From [Empedobacter] haloabium (GTDB taxonomy: Bacteria; Pseudomonadota; Gammaproteobacteria; Burkholderiales; Burkholderiaceae_D): a DNA stretch of 64,000 bases. The stretch lies in the NCBI GenBank assembly GCA_008011715.2, contig CP136508.1, forward strand, positions 1,612,001 through 1,676,000, in the 5' to 3' direction. Below, piece after piece: positions 1 through 10,169 of the stretch. Under the pieces are notes generated by a model. It was not told the origin of the DNA, did not search any database, and saw nothing but the letters and a program-made list of their open reading frames with translations. How positions within the stretch are numbered: position 1 is the first letter of the stretch; each line of letters begins with the position of its first letter. A program made the position numbers and the translations under genes.

Positions 1-1
1 C

Positions 2-1894
2 GAGGACATCATCGGCCGCCGCTTCTGGGACTGCGCCTGGTGGCGCCGTTCGCAGGCCGTGATGGACGAGGTACGCGCCTGCACCCTGCGGGCCGCCGCC
101 GGCGCCACGGTCCGGTGCGAGCTGCCGTATCACCGTGAAGACGAACGCACCTGCTGGACCGACATCGTGTTCGCGCCGGTCACCGACGGGGCCGGCGCGG
201 TGCAGTACGTCGCCGCGACGGGCGCCGACATCACGGAACGGCGCCAGGTCGAGGCGCGCCTGCGCCTGCTCGACACCATCGGCGAAGCCACCCGCGTGGC
301 GACCGATGCGCGCGCCATCATGGCCGAGGCCACGCGCCTGCTGGGCGAGCACCTGGGCGTGACGCGGGTCGCGTATGCCGACGTGGAGCCGGACAACGAC
401 CGCTTCACGATCCGCCATGACTGGACCGTGCCGGGCGCCATCAGCACGGCCGGCGTGTACTCGCTTGATTTGTTCGGCTCGCGCGCCACGTCCAATCTGC
501 GCGTGGGCCGCACCCTGCTGATCAACGACGTCGACCGCGAACTGGCGCCGGGCGACGGCGATGGCATGTTCAACGCCATCGGCATCAAGGCCATCATCTG
601 CTGCCCGCTGGTCAAGGGCGGCGCGCTGGTGGCGATGATGGCGGTGCACCAGCAGCAGCCGCGCAACTGGACGACGGACGAAATCGCGCTGGTGGAGGCC
701 GTGGTCGAGCGCTGCTGGGCGCACATCGAGCGGGTCCGTTCGACCGAGGCGCTGCGACAGGCGGACCGCCACAAATCCGAATTCCTTGCCACGCTGGCGC
801 ACGAACTGCGCAACCCGCTGGCGCCGATCAGCAACGGTCTCGAACTGCTGCGCCTGGGCGCCGAGCGCGGCGCCGACATGCGCCACGTGCGCGACATGAT
901 GACGCGACAGGTGAACCATATGGTCCACCTGGTCAACGACCTGCTGGACATCGCGCGCGTCTCCAGCGGCAAGATCGTGCTGCGGCGCCAGGTGGCGGAC
1001 CTGAAGGACGTGATCGCGTCCGCCGTCGAGACCAATCTGCCGGCCTTGCAGGCACCGGGCCACCTGCTGACGGTGGACCTGCCGGACCAACCGCTGCTGG
1101 TCGACGTGGACGTGGTGCGCATGAGCCAGGTGCTGGGCAACCTGCTGTCGAACGCGGCCAAGTACACGCCGGCTGGCGGGCGCATCGCCGTGGCGGCGCG
1201 CCGCGACGGCAGCAACGTCGTCATCACCGTCAGCGACAACGGCATCGGCATCGCATCCGCGGCGCTCGAAGCCGTATTCGAGATGTTCACCCAGGTGGGG
1301 CGCAGCATCGAACGCTCGAAGGGCGGTCTGGGCATCGGCCTGTCGCTGGTGCGGCGCCTGATGACGCTGCATGGCGGCAGCGCCAGCGCGGCCAGCGCCG
1401 GCGAAGGGCGCGGCAGCACGTTCACGCTGCGCCTGCCGGTCGCCGGCCAGCCCGCGCAGGCCCTTCCTGTCGGGGCGGCCGCAGAGAGCGACGCGGCACC
1501 GGCCGGTGGCACGGCCGGCGCCCCGCTGCGCGTGCTGATCGCGGACGACAATGTCGATGCGGCCAACACCCTCGATGCGCTGCTGCGCCTGGCCGGCCAC
1601 GACACGCGCGTCGCGCACGACGGGGCGGCGGCGCTGGCACTGGCCGAGAGCTTCCGGCCCCAGCTGGCCTTCCTCGACCTGGGCATGCCGCGGCTGGACG
1701 GCTACGAGACCGCGCGTCGGCTGCGCGAGCTGCCGCATATGGCGGATTTGGCACTGGTAGCCTTGACAGGGTGGGGCGCCGCCGAGGACCGGGCGCGGGC
1801 CCGTGCCGCCGGCTTCGACCGGCACCTGCTGAAGCCGGCCGCGCCGGAAGAAGTCGCCGCCGCGCTGGCGCTGGCGCGGGTGGCGCGGGGATAG
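2..1894 (+). CDS. PAS-GAF hybrid sensor histidine kinase with C-terminal receiver (5' end outside window)
   Basis: The reading frame is open from base 2, so the gene starts upstream of the window. The visible part opens inside a PAS domain that ends in the usual DITERRQ motif. A GAF domain follows, then a HisKA dimerisation domain with the phospho-acceptor His in AHELRNPLAP (codon at 800). Next is a HATPase domain with DNGIGI and GGLGIGLSLV. The C-terminal receiver has acidic residues in IADDN, the phospho-acceptor Asp in FLDLGMP (codon at 1676) and the conserved Lys in LLKPAAPEE. There is no output domain, so signal probably passes by phosphorelay to a separate protein. The visible part contains no membrane segment. 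The signal sensed cannot be told from the sequence. Confidence 0.93.
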   Translation, partial: EDIIGRRFWDCAWWRRSQAVMDEVRACTLRAAAGATVRCELPYHREDERTCWTDIVFAPVTDGAGAVQYVAATGADITERRQVEARLRLLDTIGEATRVATDARAIMAEATRLLGEHLGVTRVAYADVEPDNDRFTIRHDWTVPGAISTAGVYSLDLFGSRATSNLRVGRTLLINDVDRELAPGDGDGMFNAIGIKAIICCPLVKGGALVAMMAVHQQQPRNWTTDEIALVEAVVERCWAHIERVRSTEALRQADRHKSEFLATLAHELRNPLAPISNGLELLRLGAERGADMRHVRDMMTRQVNHMVHLVNDLLDIARVSSGKIVLRRQVADLKDVIASAVETNLPALQAPGHLLTVDLPDQPLLVDVDVVRMSQVLGNLLSNAAKYTPAGGRIAVAARRDGSNVVITVSDNGIGIASAALEAVFEMFTQVGRSIERSKGGLGIGLSLVRRLMTLHGGSASAASAGEGRGSTFTLRLPVAGQPAQALPVGAAAESDAAPAGGTAGAPLRVLIADDNVDAANTLDALLRLAGHDTRVAHDGAAALALAESFRPQLAFLDLGMPRLDGYETARRLRELPHMADLALVALTGWGAAEDRARARAAGFDRHLLKPAAPEEVAAALALARVARG

Positions 1895-1902
1895 TACGGA
1901 CG

Positions 1903-1930
1903 AAAAAAAACCCCGCGCGGCGGGGTTCTT
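1903..1930 (-). terminator. Rho-independent terminator of the cold-shock gene
   Basis: A GC hairpin with arms CCCCGC and GCGGGG around a GCG loop is followed, on the minus strand, by a run of eight T. It lies 20 bases beyond the cold-shock gene stop. On the plus strand it follows the hybrid kinase stop by a few bases and ends in a weaker TTCTTT, so it may stop transcripts from both sides. Confidence 0.85.
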
Positions 1931-1949
1931 TCACGTCTGGGGGAGCAGA

Positions 1950-2153
1950 TCAGCTCGCCTGGATGTTGGAAGCTTGCTTGCCTTTAGGGCCTTGCGTGAC
2001 TTCGAACTGCACCTTCTGACCTTCTTTCAGGGTCTTGAAGCCGTTCATGTTGATTGCGGAGAAGTGTGCGAACAAATCCTCACCGCCATCATCAGGAGTG
2101 ATGAAGCCAAAACCTTTGGAGTCATTGAACCACTTAACGGTACCTGTTGCCAT
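1950..2153 (-). CDS. cspA: CspA-family cold-shock protein
   Basis: This is a 67-residue single-domain cold-shock protein, an RNA/single-stranded DNA chaperone that melts mRNA structure. Both nucleic-acid-binding motifs are present: KGFGFI near residues 12-17 and DLFAHF near 27-32. The start [10 protein letters not shown] matches the family. An in-frame ATG five codons upstream is rejected because it would add MKVLF, which the family lacks. A promoter about 120 bases upstream gives a long 5' leader, as is usual for cold-shock genes. The family assignment is firm, but which cspA paralogue this is, and whether it is cold-induced, is not known. Confidence 0.95.
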   Translation of the reverse strand: MATGTVKWFNDSKGFGFITPDDGGEDLFAHFSAINMNGFKTLKEGQKVQFEVTQGPKGKQASNIQAS

Positions 2154-2271
2154 AAAAAGAACTTTCAAATATTAACGAATCACACGAGCCATAAAAGCAA
2201 GAAGCTTCCTGCCCCCTCCTCGACAACTCACTTCTTACCAACATGTACATTTCTGCACGAGTCGATATGGC

Positions 2272-2300
2272 ATTGTTGGCGGAACAATTTTTAATGTCAA
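2272..2300 (-). promoter_or_regulatory. Sigma-70-type promoter of the cold-shock gene
   Basis: On the minus strand TTGACA (2295-2300) is followed after 17 bases by AACAAT (2272-2277). Transcription would start near 2265, giving a leader of roughly 110 bases before the ATG at 2153. The -35 box and spacing are consensus. The start site is inferred. Confidence 0.65.
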
Positions 2301-2443
2301 GCGCTTTGTACCCGGGCTAGTAAGATTTTTGCAACATGAAAATTGCCCCCAACACTTGATTTCACGGAAGACAGCGCCATCTGCGCCAAGTCGGGAAAGC
2401 GCGTAAGATTGAGCACAAACGGAAAGGCACGCCTAAACGGGCG

Positions 2444-2470
2444 TTGCATCGGTCACGAAAGCATTAGAAT
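2444..2470 (+). promoter_or_regulatory. Possible clpS-clpA promoter very close to the start codon
   Basis: TTGCAT (2444-2449) and TAGAAT (2465-2470) are separated by 15 bases, a short spacing. TAGAAT ends only eight bases before the clpS ATG, and no Shine-Dalgarno sequence lies between. If real, the transcript would start at or next to the ATG. The rest of the gap back to the cold-shock leader shows no gene. Confidence 0.3.
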
Positions 2471-2478
2471 ATAAGCGT

Positions 2479-2777
2479 ATGGCAACCAAGCATGACACTG
2501 AGACCGTCCTGGAGCGACAAGCGCTGAAACCGCCACCCATGTACCAGGTGGCGTTGTTGAACGACGACTACACCCCGATGGAGTTCGTGGTCGCCATCAT
2601 CCAGGAGTATTTCAACAAGGACCGTGAAACGGCGACACAAATTATGCTGAGCGTGCATCGCTACGGCAAAGGCGTGTGCGGTGTGTTCTCGAAAGATATT
2701 GCATCGACAAAAGTGGAGTTCGTTTTAACGCATGCGCGCAAGGCGGGGCACCCCCTGCAGTGCGTGATGGAGGAAGT

Positions 2778-2781
<4 letters not shown>
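2479..2781 (+). CDS. clpS: ATP-dependent Clp protease adaptor ClpS
   Basis: The product is a 100-residue cytoplasmic adaptor that binds N-degron substrates and delivers them to ClpA. The core motif [13 protein letters not shown] (near residues 27-39) and the helix containing [12 protein letters not shown] are typical. The stop overlaps the clpA start (ATGA at 2778-2781), so the two genes are translationally coupled, in the usual proteobacterial arrangement. There is no clear ribosome-binding site before the ATG, which is unusual for this window. Confidence 0.97.
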
Positions 2782-5078
<2,297 letters not shown>

Positions 5079-5084
5079 GCCAAA

Positions 5085-5110
5085 ACCCGCTCTCCCGAGC
5101 GGGTTTTTTT
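5085..5110 (+). terminator. Rho-independent terminator after clpA
   Basis: The hairpin has arms ACCCGCTC and GAGCGGGT and is followed by seven T. It starts seven bases after the clpA stop and abuts a family A palindromic repeat. Confidence 0.88.
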
Positions 5111-5139
5111 GGGGTCAGTCCCCTTCGGGGACAGACCCC
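5111..5139. repeat. Family A palindromic repeat, single hairpin copy
   Basis: The copy reads GGGGTCAGTCCCC, then TTC, then GGGGACAGACCCC, an almost perfect hairpin of 13-base arms with one A/A mismatch. Related copies lie at 12875-12990, 31659-31780, 39371-39403 and 40170-40220. This one sits between the convergent 3' ends of clpA and the gene at 5146-5592. Confidence 0.85.
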
Positions 5140-5145
5140 AGGTAT

Positions 5146-5592
5146 TTACCCCTGCCGCCGCAAGAACACCACCAGCATACCCAACAACATCCCCACGCCG
5201 AGGGGCACGGCCGCCCCCACGGCGTAGCGCCGCCGCCCGGCCCGCGCCTGCGCCGCCAGCGCCGCATCGTCCGGATGGATGTACGTCTCGAACACCGTGC
5301 GGTACGTCTCGAAGTCGTCGTTGCGGACCCGTGCTCCCAGCTCGCGCGCCAGCTCGATCATCATGCCCAGCAACTGAAGGCTGGGATTGCTGACCCACAG
5401 CTCGCCCACCTGCAGGAACAGCACGTCGGTGTCGCCGCCCCGCGTCGGGTCATACACCCGCGCATCCGCCCGCGCATCGGGCGCCAGCACATAAGGGCTG
5501 TGCAAGCGCTGCAACGCAAGCTCCACCTCGGTTGGCGCGATCGGGGCTGGCGCCGCAGCCTGGGTGCGGACGATCGTGATATGGGAACCCAT
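5146..5592 (-). CDS. Small tail-anchored membrane protein of unknown function
   Basis: The product has 148 residues and no family I recognise. The N-terminal 115 residues are soluble and fairly acidic, with SPYVLAPDARADARVYDP and VGELWVSNPSLQLLGMM. A single hydrophobic segment near residues 126-143 (VGAAVPLGVGMLLGMLVV) is followed by RRQG, which suggests a tail-anchored inner-membrane protein with most of its mass in the cytoplasm. The frame is intact and shows the codon bias of its neighbours. It converges on clpA and appears to be a single-gene unit. Confidence 0.7.
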   Translation of the reverse strand: MGSHITIVRTQAAAPAPIAPTEVELALQRLHSPYVLAPDARADARVYDPTRGGDTDVLFLQVGELWVSNPSLQLLGMMIELARELGARVRNDDFETYRTVFETYIHPDDAALAAQARAGRRRYAVGAAVPLGVGMLLGMLVVFLRRQG

Positions 5593-5682
5593 GGTGTCAA
5601 AAATATAATATCGGCGAGCAGCTTAACGCTCTCTTAACTTATTCGCAACGTATCTGTTCCTGAACGGCACGGATGTGCAGAT

Positions 5683-6495
5683 TTACAACTGTCGTGCGGC
5701 GAGCCGTCCGCGCAAGTGCTGTCGTAGGGCCAGCACTGCCACGCCAGCGGCCAGCAGTGTGGCGCCTGCCGGTTCCGGCACGGCCGGCAGCGTGCGTCCA
5801 TCCAGTTCGATCGCGTCGAAGGCCATGCCCGTATCGGACGACGCGTCGACCCAGTTGACGACGCCGAACTCGAGCCGGTACTGGCCGCTGGCGGCGATCG
5901 TGTAGCGTGCGCCGATCCAGTCGGTCACCCCGCATGGCTCCACGTAACACGTGCCCGAGTCGGGACCCAGCGGGCTCCAGACCGGTGCCGGCCCCAGCAC
6001 ATTGCTGTAGGGCGGGTCGAGCGTGGCGGCCCCGGCCGGCATGCCGAAGCCGGGCACGGCGCCGCCGCCGGGCGACGTGCGCGCCGTGACCAGCATGGCG
6101 ACCTGGTTGCCGCCCGCGTCCAGCAGGCGCACCCAGCCGTAGTCGCTGAAGTCGCCGCCGTCCGTCGTCACGTAGTTGAGTTGAAAGCTCAACACCTGGC
6201 CAGCGCCGGCGGAAAACGCATGCGAGCGCAACAGGCTGCCGTTGAAGGAATCGCGTGGAACGCCGACGCCGGGCAGGCGCACGCCCGCCACCCCATTGTG
6301 GTTCGACACCCAGCCGTAGCGCTCGCCGCCGCCGGGTGCCAGCCAGACATCGCCATCGGTTTCGGCGGTGCCGCAGTTGCCCTGGCATTCCCAGCTCGGC
6401 GGCAGGCCGGCGTCGAAAACCTGGGCCGCGGCGGGCGATGCCAGCGCCACGCCGGTCGCGACGGTCGCCATCAAACGATAAATGGACGGTTGCAT
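5683..6495 (-). CDS. Exported PEP-CTERM sorting-domain protein
   Basis: This 270-residue protein has a signal peptide ending near ASPAAAQ (about residue 25). It has a beta-rich, cysteine-containing middle (WECQGNCGT; TCYVEPCG) and a C-terminal PEP-CTERM signal: VPEPAG near residues 239-244, a hydrophobic stretch and an Arg-containing tail. Such proteins are cut and anchored by an exosortase; none is encoded in this window. The second ATG (6495) is chosen because GGAG lies eight bases before it, while the ATG two codons upstream leaves only two bases. A sigma-54-type promoter lies about 40 bases upstream. The biological role is unknown; surface or matrix association is inferred. Confidence 0.85.
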   Translation of the reverse strand: MQPSIYRLMATVATGVALASPAAAQVFDAGLPPSWECQGNCGTAETDGDVWLAPGGGERYGWVSNHNGVAGVRLPGVGVPRDSFNGSLLRSHAFSAGAGQVLSFQLNYVTTDGGDFSDYGWVRLLDAGGNQVAMLVTARTSPGGGAVPGFGMPAGAATLDPPYSNVLGPAPVWSPLGPDSGTCYVEPCGVTDWIGARYTIAASGQYRLEFGVVNWVDASSDTGMAFDAIELDGRTLPAVPEPAGATLLAAGVAVLALRQHLRGRLAARQL

Positions 6496-6534
6496 GATCA
6501 TTTCTCCACGGTGAATTGAGCGGGAACAAAACAA

Positions 6535-6550
6535 TGCATATTTCGTGCCC
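6535..6550 (-). promoter_or_regulatory. Sigma-54 type -24/-12 promoter of the PEP-CTERM gene
   Basis: On the minus strand the element reads GGGCACGAAATATGCA. The GG and GC pairs are exactly 12 bases apart, as sigma-54 needs. It differs from TGGCAC-N5-TTGCA at one base in each box. The -12 box is about 40 bases from the start codon. Known PEP-CTERM systems often use a sigma-54 activator (PrsR type), which fits. Confidence 0.6.
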
Positions 6551-6602
6551 TGTGCGTCAATATGCGTATTCCCAGGCATGTCGCCCATTTGGCAGACCTG
6601 AA

Positions 6603-6619
6603 TGTAAAAATTACCGACA
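6603..6619. promoter_or_regulatory. Candidate upstream activator site for the PEP-CTERM promoter
   Basis: The 17-mer TGTAAAAATTACCGACA (TGTCGGTAATTTTTACA on the gene strand) contains the palindrome GTAA-N3-TTAC. It lies about 55 bases upstream of the -24 box, a usual distance for a sigma-54 enhancer site. A related CCGACGTAAAT lies about 25 bases further upstream on the gene strand, at 6643-6653. A role in regulation is inferred from position only. Confidence 0.35.
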
Positions 6620-6714
6620 GCCGTGTAATGGCTACAACGTTGCCGACGTAAATGGTTATTTCCGCCTCGTAAAACTGTGCCAGAATCGCGTTTTCCCTTG
6701 CCCCGCCTACTGCC

Positions 6715-9700
6715 ATGCAAATGCGCCGCCTTGCCATCTGTTTCCTCGCCGCCGGCCTCGTTACCATCGCAACCTCGGCCGCCGCACTCGAGCCCTATCT
6801 GCGCTACCCCGCCGTACGCGGCGACAACGTCGTCTTCACTGCCGAGGGCGACCTGTGGCGCGTGTCCCGCAGCGGCGGCGCGGCGCAGCGCCTGACGACC
6901 CATGCCGCGGCCGAGACGCATGCCGCCATCTCGCCGGACGGCCGCTGGGTTGCCTTCGCTGGCAGCTACGAGGGCGCCCAGGAGGCGTATGTGATGCCGC
7001 TGGCCGGGGGCCTGCCGCGCCGCCTGACGTTCGAGAACGGCAGCGTCACGGTGCTGGGCTGGACGGCGCAGGGCGAGGTGCTGGTCAGCACGCAGAATTC
7101 GGTCGGTCCCGGTGCGCACCGCATCGTCGCCGCGGTTCATCCGGCGAGCGGCGCGCGCCGCGTGTTCCCTGTTGCCGATGCCAACGACGCGGTGCTGGAC
7201 GACGCCGGCAAGACCCTGTATTTCACCCGATACGGCCTGGTCATGACGAACGATAACGTGCGCCACTACCGCGGTGGCGCCCATGCCCAGCTGTGGCGTT
7301 TCGACCTGGACGGCAAGGCCGAGGCCCGGCCCGTATTTCCGGGCGACGCCGGCAACAACAAGCGGCCGATGTGGTGGCAGGGCCGCCTGTACTTCGTCAG
7401 CGACCGTGCCGGCACGGACAACCTGTGGAGCGCCAACGGCGATGGCGGCGAGCCGCGCCAGCTGACGAACTACAAGGACTGGGACGTGCGCAACGCGGCG
7501 CTGGGTGACGGCCGCATCGTGTTCCAGCTGGGCGCCGACCTGCACGTGTACGACATCGGTGCCGCCAGCGCCACGCGCCTGCCGGTGACCCTGGTGTCGG
7601 ACTTCGACCAGCAGCGCACGCGCCTGATCCGTTCGCCGCTGGAGACGTTGACCAATGTGCAGCTGTCCGGCAAGGAGGAGCGCATCGTGCTGACGGCGCG
7701 CGGCCGCGTCAGCATCGCCGGCACCGGCAGCCAGCGCCGCGTGGAGATCGCCGTGCCGGAAGGCGCACGGGCGCGCGACGCGATCTTCTCGGCCGACGAG
7801 AAGTGGGTCTATGCGATCGTCGATACAACGGGCGAGAACGAGATCTGGCGTTTCGCCGCCGATGGCTCCGGGCATGGCGAGCAACTGACCCGCGACGGCA
7901 ACAACCACCGCTGGGCGCTGTACCCGTCGCCGGACGGACGCTGGCTGGGCCATACGGACAAGAAGGGGCGCTTCTGGCTGCTCGACCTGGCGAGCAGGCA
8001 CAACACGCTGATCGACGACGCCGGCAAGGCCGGCATCGACCAGCACGACAGCGTGGTGTGGTCGCCGGACAGCCGCAACATCGCGTTCGTGCGCAGCGCC
8101 AGCGACGCCCAGCGCGAGCAGATCGGCATGGTCAACCTGGCCACGAAGGAGGTGGCGTTCGTCACCAGCGACCGCTACACGTCGGGCGATCCGGCCTTTT
8201 CGCCGGACGGGCGCTGGCTGTACTTCCTGTCGGCGCGCCACTTCAAGCTGGACAACGGCTCGCCCTGGGGCGACCGCAACATGGGACCGGTTTTCAACAA
8301 GCGCACCGGCATCTTCGCGCTGGCGCTGCAGCCGGGTAACCGCTTCCCGTTCAAGCCGGACGACGAACTGAGTCGCGCCGCCGTCAAGCCGGCCGAGAGC
8401 CCCGAGGAGACGGCCGCCGAGAAAGCGCTGGAGAAAGCGGCCAGCAAGGACAAGGAAGCCAAGGACAAGGACGGGCGCCAGGCCAAGGACGCCAAGCCGG
8501 CGCCGCCGCCCAAGCCGGAGCTGCCCGCCGTGGCGTACGCAGGGCTGGCGCAGCGCCTGTTCGAGGTGCCGCTCGCGCCAGGCAATTACCGCAAGCTGGC
8601 GGTGGACGACAAGCGCCTGTACTTCCTCGACGAGGACGGCGCCGACGGCAAGCCGGCTTTGCGAACGCTGGCCATCGCCCGCACCGAGCCGAAGCCGGAA
8701 ACGTTCGCCGCCAACGTGCGCGATTTCGACCTGGCGGCCGACCGCAAGCACCTGTATTACCGCACGGCCAGCGGCAATCCGGGCGAGATGCTGATCGTGG
8801 ACGCGGGCGCCAAGGCGCCGCCCGACGTCAGCAAGGCGCGGGTCAAGGTTGACGACTGGAGCATCGTGTCGAACCCGCGGCAGGAGTGGAAGCAGATGTT
8901 CAACGACGCCTGGCGCATGCACCGCGACTTCCTGTATGACGTGAAGATGCGCGGCGTGAACTGGGTCGGCGTGCGCGACAAGTATGCGCCGCTGGTCGAG
9001 CGCGTGACGGACCGCGCGGAGCTGAACGACATCCTCGGCATGATGGTCGCGGAGGTGGGCGCGCTGCACTCGCAGGTGGCGCCGGGCGACATCCGCAAGA
9101 GCGCGCCGGAAGGCACGCCATCCGGCCTGGGCGCCGTACTGACGCGCACGGCCGCCGGCTACCGCGTCGATCGCGTCTACCGCAGCGAAAGCGAGCTGCC
9201 GGCGCAGCGCGCGCCGCTGGCGCAGGCGGACGTGGACGTGCGCGAGGGCGACATCATCACCGCCGTCAACGGCAAGTCGGTGCTGGAAGCGCGCGACATC
9301 TCGGACCTGCTGCTGAACCAGGCCGACCGCCAGGTGCTGCTGCAGGTGCAGCCGGCCCGCGGCGGCAAGCCGCGCGCTGCCATCGTGATTCCGGTGCCGA
9401 TGGCGAAGCAGGCGGCGCTGCAGTACAGCGACTGGGAGCAGGGCAGGGCGGAGCAGGTCGAGCAGGCCTCCAACGGCCGCATCGGCTACCTGCACCTGCG
9501 CGCGATGGGCGCGGACGACATCGCCGCCTTCGCGCGCGACTTCTACGCCAACGTCAACCGCGAGGGCCTGATCATCGACGTGCGCCGCAACCGCGGCGGC
9601 AATATCGACAGCTGGATCATCGAGAAGCTGCTGCGCAAGGCCTGGGCGTTCTGGTCCACCCCGGTGGGGCAGACTTCGCCGAACATGCAGAACACCTTCC

Positions 9701-10083
9701 GCGGCCACCTGGTGGTGCTGGTGGACGAGCTGACGTACTCGGACGGCGAGACCTTCGCGGCCGGCGTCAAGGCGCTCGGCCTGGGCCCGCTGGTGGGCAA
9801 GCGCACGGCCGGCGCGGGCGTCTGGCTGTCCGACCGCAACCGCCTGGCCGACAACGGCATGGTGCGGGTGGCGGAGACGGGCCAGTTCGACAGCGACAAG
9901 GGCGTCTGGCTGATCGAGGGCGTGGGCGTGGTGCCGGACGTGGAAGTGGACAACCTGCCCAACGCCACCTTCAACGGCCAGGACAAGCAGCTGGAGACGG
10001 CGCTGGCGCTGCTGAAGAAGAAGATCGCGGAGCAGCCGGTCAAGCGCTATCAGGCGCAGCCGATCCCTTCGCTGAATTATTGA
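6715..10083 (+). CDS. Tricorn-like S41 family peptidase, exported
   Basis: The 1122-residue product begins with a signal peptide (cleavage likely after SAAA near residue 24). A tricorn-type beta-propeller follows, with repeated ISPDGRW, WSPDSRN and FSPDGRW blades. A Lys/Glu/Pro-rich linker lies near residues 560-605, then a helical domain, a PDZ domain (near 800-880) and an S41 catalytic domain. The nucleophile is Ser1009 in ELTYSDGE, and DVRRNRGGN is the usual core. The candidate base is His785 in GALHSQV. In archaeal tricorn the residue before that His is Ser; here it is Leu. The protein probably trims peptides in the periplasm. It stands alone, 219 bases from the divergent PEP-CTERM gene. 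Confidence 0.9.
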   Translation: MQMRRLAICFLAAGLVTIATSAAALEPYLRYPAVRGDNVVFTAEGDLWRVSRSGGAAQRLTTHAAAETHAAISPDGRWVAFAGSYEGAQEAYVMPLAGGLPRRLTFENGSVTVLGWTAQGEVLVSTQNSVGPGAHRIVAAVHPASGARRVFPVADANDAVLDDAGKTLYFTRYGLVMTNDNVRHYRGGAHAQLWRFDLDGKAEARPVFPGDAGNNKRPMWWQGRLYFVSDRAGTDNLWSANGDGGEPRQLTNYKDWDVRNAALGDGRIVFQLGADLHVYDIGAASATRLPVTLVSDFDQQRTRLIRSPLETLTNVQLSGKEERIVLTARGRVSIAGTGSQRRVEIAVPEGARARDAIFSADEKWVYAIVDTTGENEIWRFAADGSGHGEQLTRDGNNHRWALYPSPDGRWLGHTDKKGRFWLLDLASRHNTLIDDAGKAGIDQHDSVVWSPDSRNIAFVRSASDAQREQIGMVNLATKEVAFVTSDRYTSGDPAFSPDGRWLYFLSARHFKLDNGSPWGDRNMGPVFNKRTGIFALALQPGNRFPFKPDDELSRAAVKPAESPEETAAEKALEKAASKDKEAKDKDGRQAKDAKPAPPPKPELPAVAYAGLAQRLFEVPLAPGNYRKLAVDDKRLYFLDEDGADGKPALRTLAIARTEPKPETFAANVRDFDLAADRKHLYYRTASGNPGEMLIVDAGAKAPPDVSKARVKVDDWSIVSNPRQEWKQMFNDAWRMHRDFLYDVKMRGVNWVGVRDKYAPLVERVTDRAELNDILGMMVAEVGALHSQVAPGDIRKSAPEGTPSGLGAVLTRTAAGYRVDRVYRSESELPAQRAPLAQADVDVREGDIITAVNGKSVLEARDISDLLLNQADRQVLLQVQPARGGKPRAAIVIPVPMAKQAALQYSDWEQGRAEQVEQASNGRIGYLHLRAMGADDIAAFARDFYANVNREGLIIDVRRNRGGNIDSWIIEKLLRKAWAFWSTPVGQTSPNMQNTFRGHLVVLVDELTYSDGETFAAGVKALGLGPLVGKRTAGAGVWLSDRNRLADNGMVRVAETGQFDSDKGVWLIEGVGVVPDVEVDNLPNATFNGQDKQLETALALLKKKIAEQPVKRYQAQPIPSLNY

Positions 10084-10109
10084 AGCGAACCCGCGTGAGG
10101 CAAACCCGC

Positions 10110-10162
10110 GGTGACAGGCTCCTATCTCAGGGTCTCCGACCCTGAGATAGGAGCCTGTCACC
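10110..10162. repeat. Family B 53-bp palindromic repeat
   Basis: Two 25-base arms (starting GGTGACAGGCTCC) are perfectly complementary around a TCC loop. It sits between the convergent 3' ends of the tricorn-like peptidase and the LytTR regulator. The second copy is at 36800-36854. It could act as a bidirectional terminator, although no T-run follows. Confidence 0.92.
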
Positions 10163-10169
10163 ATGGGTC

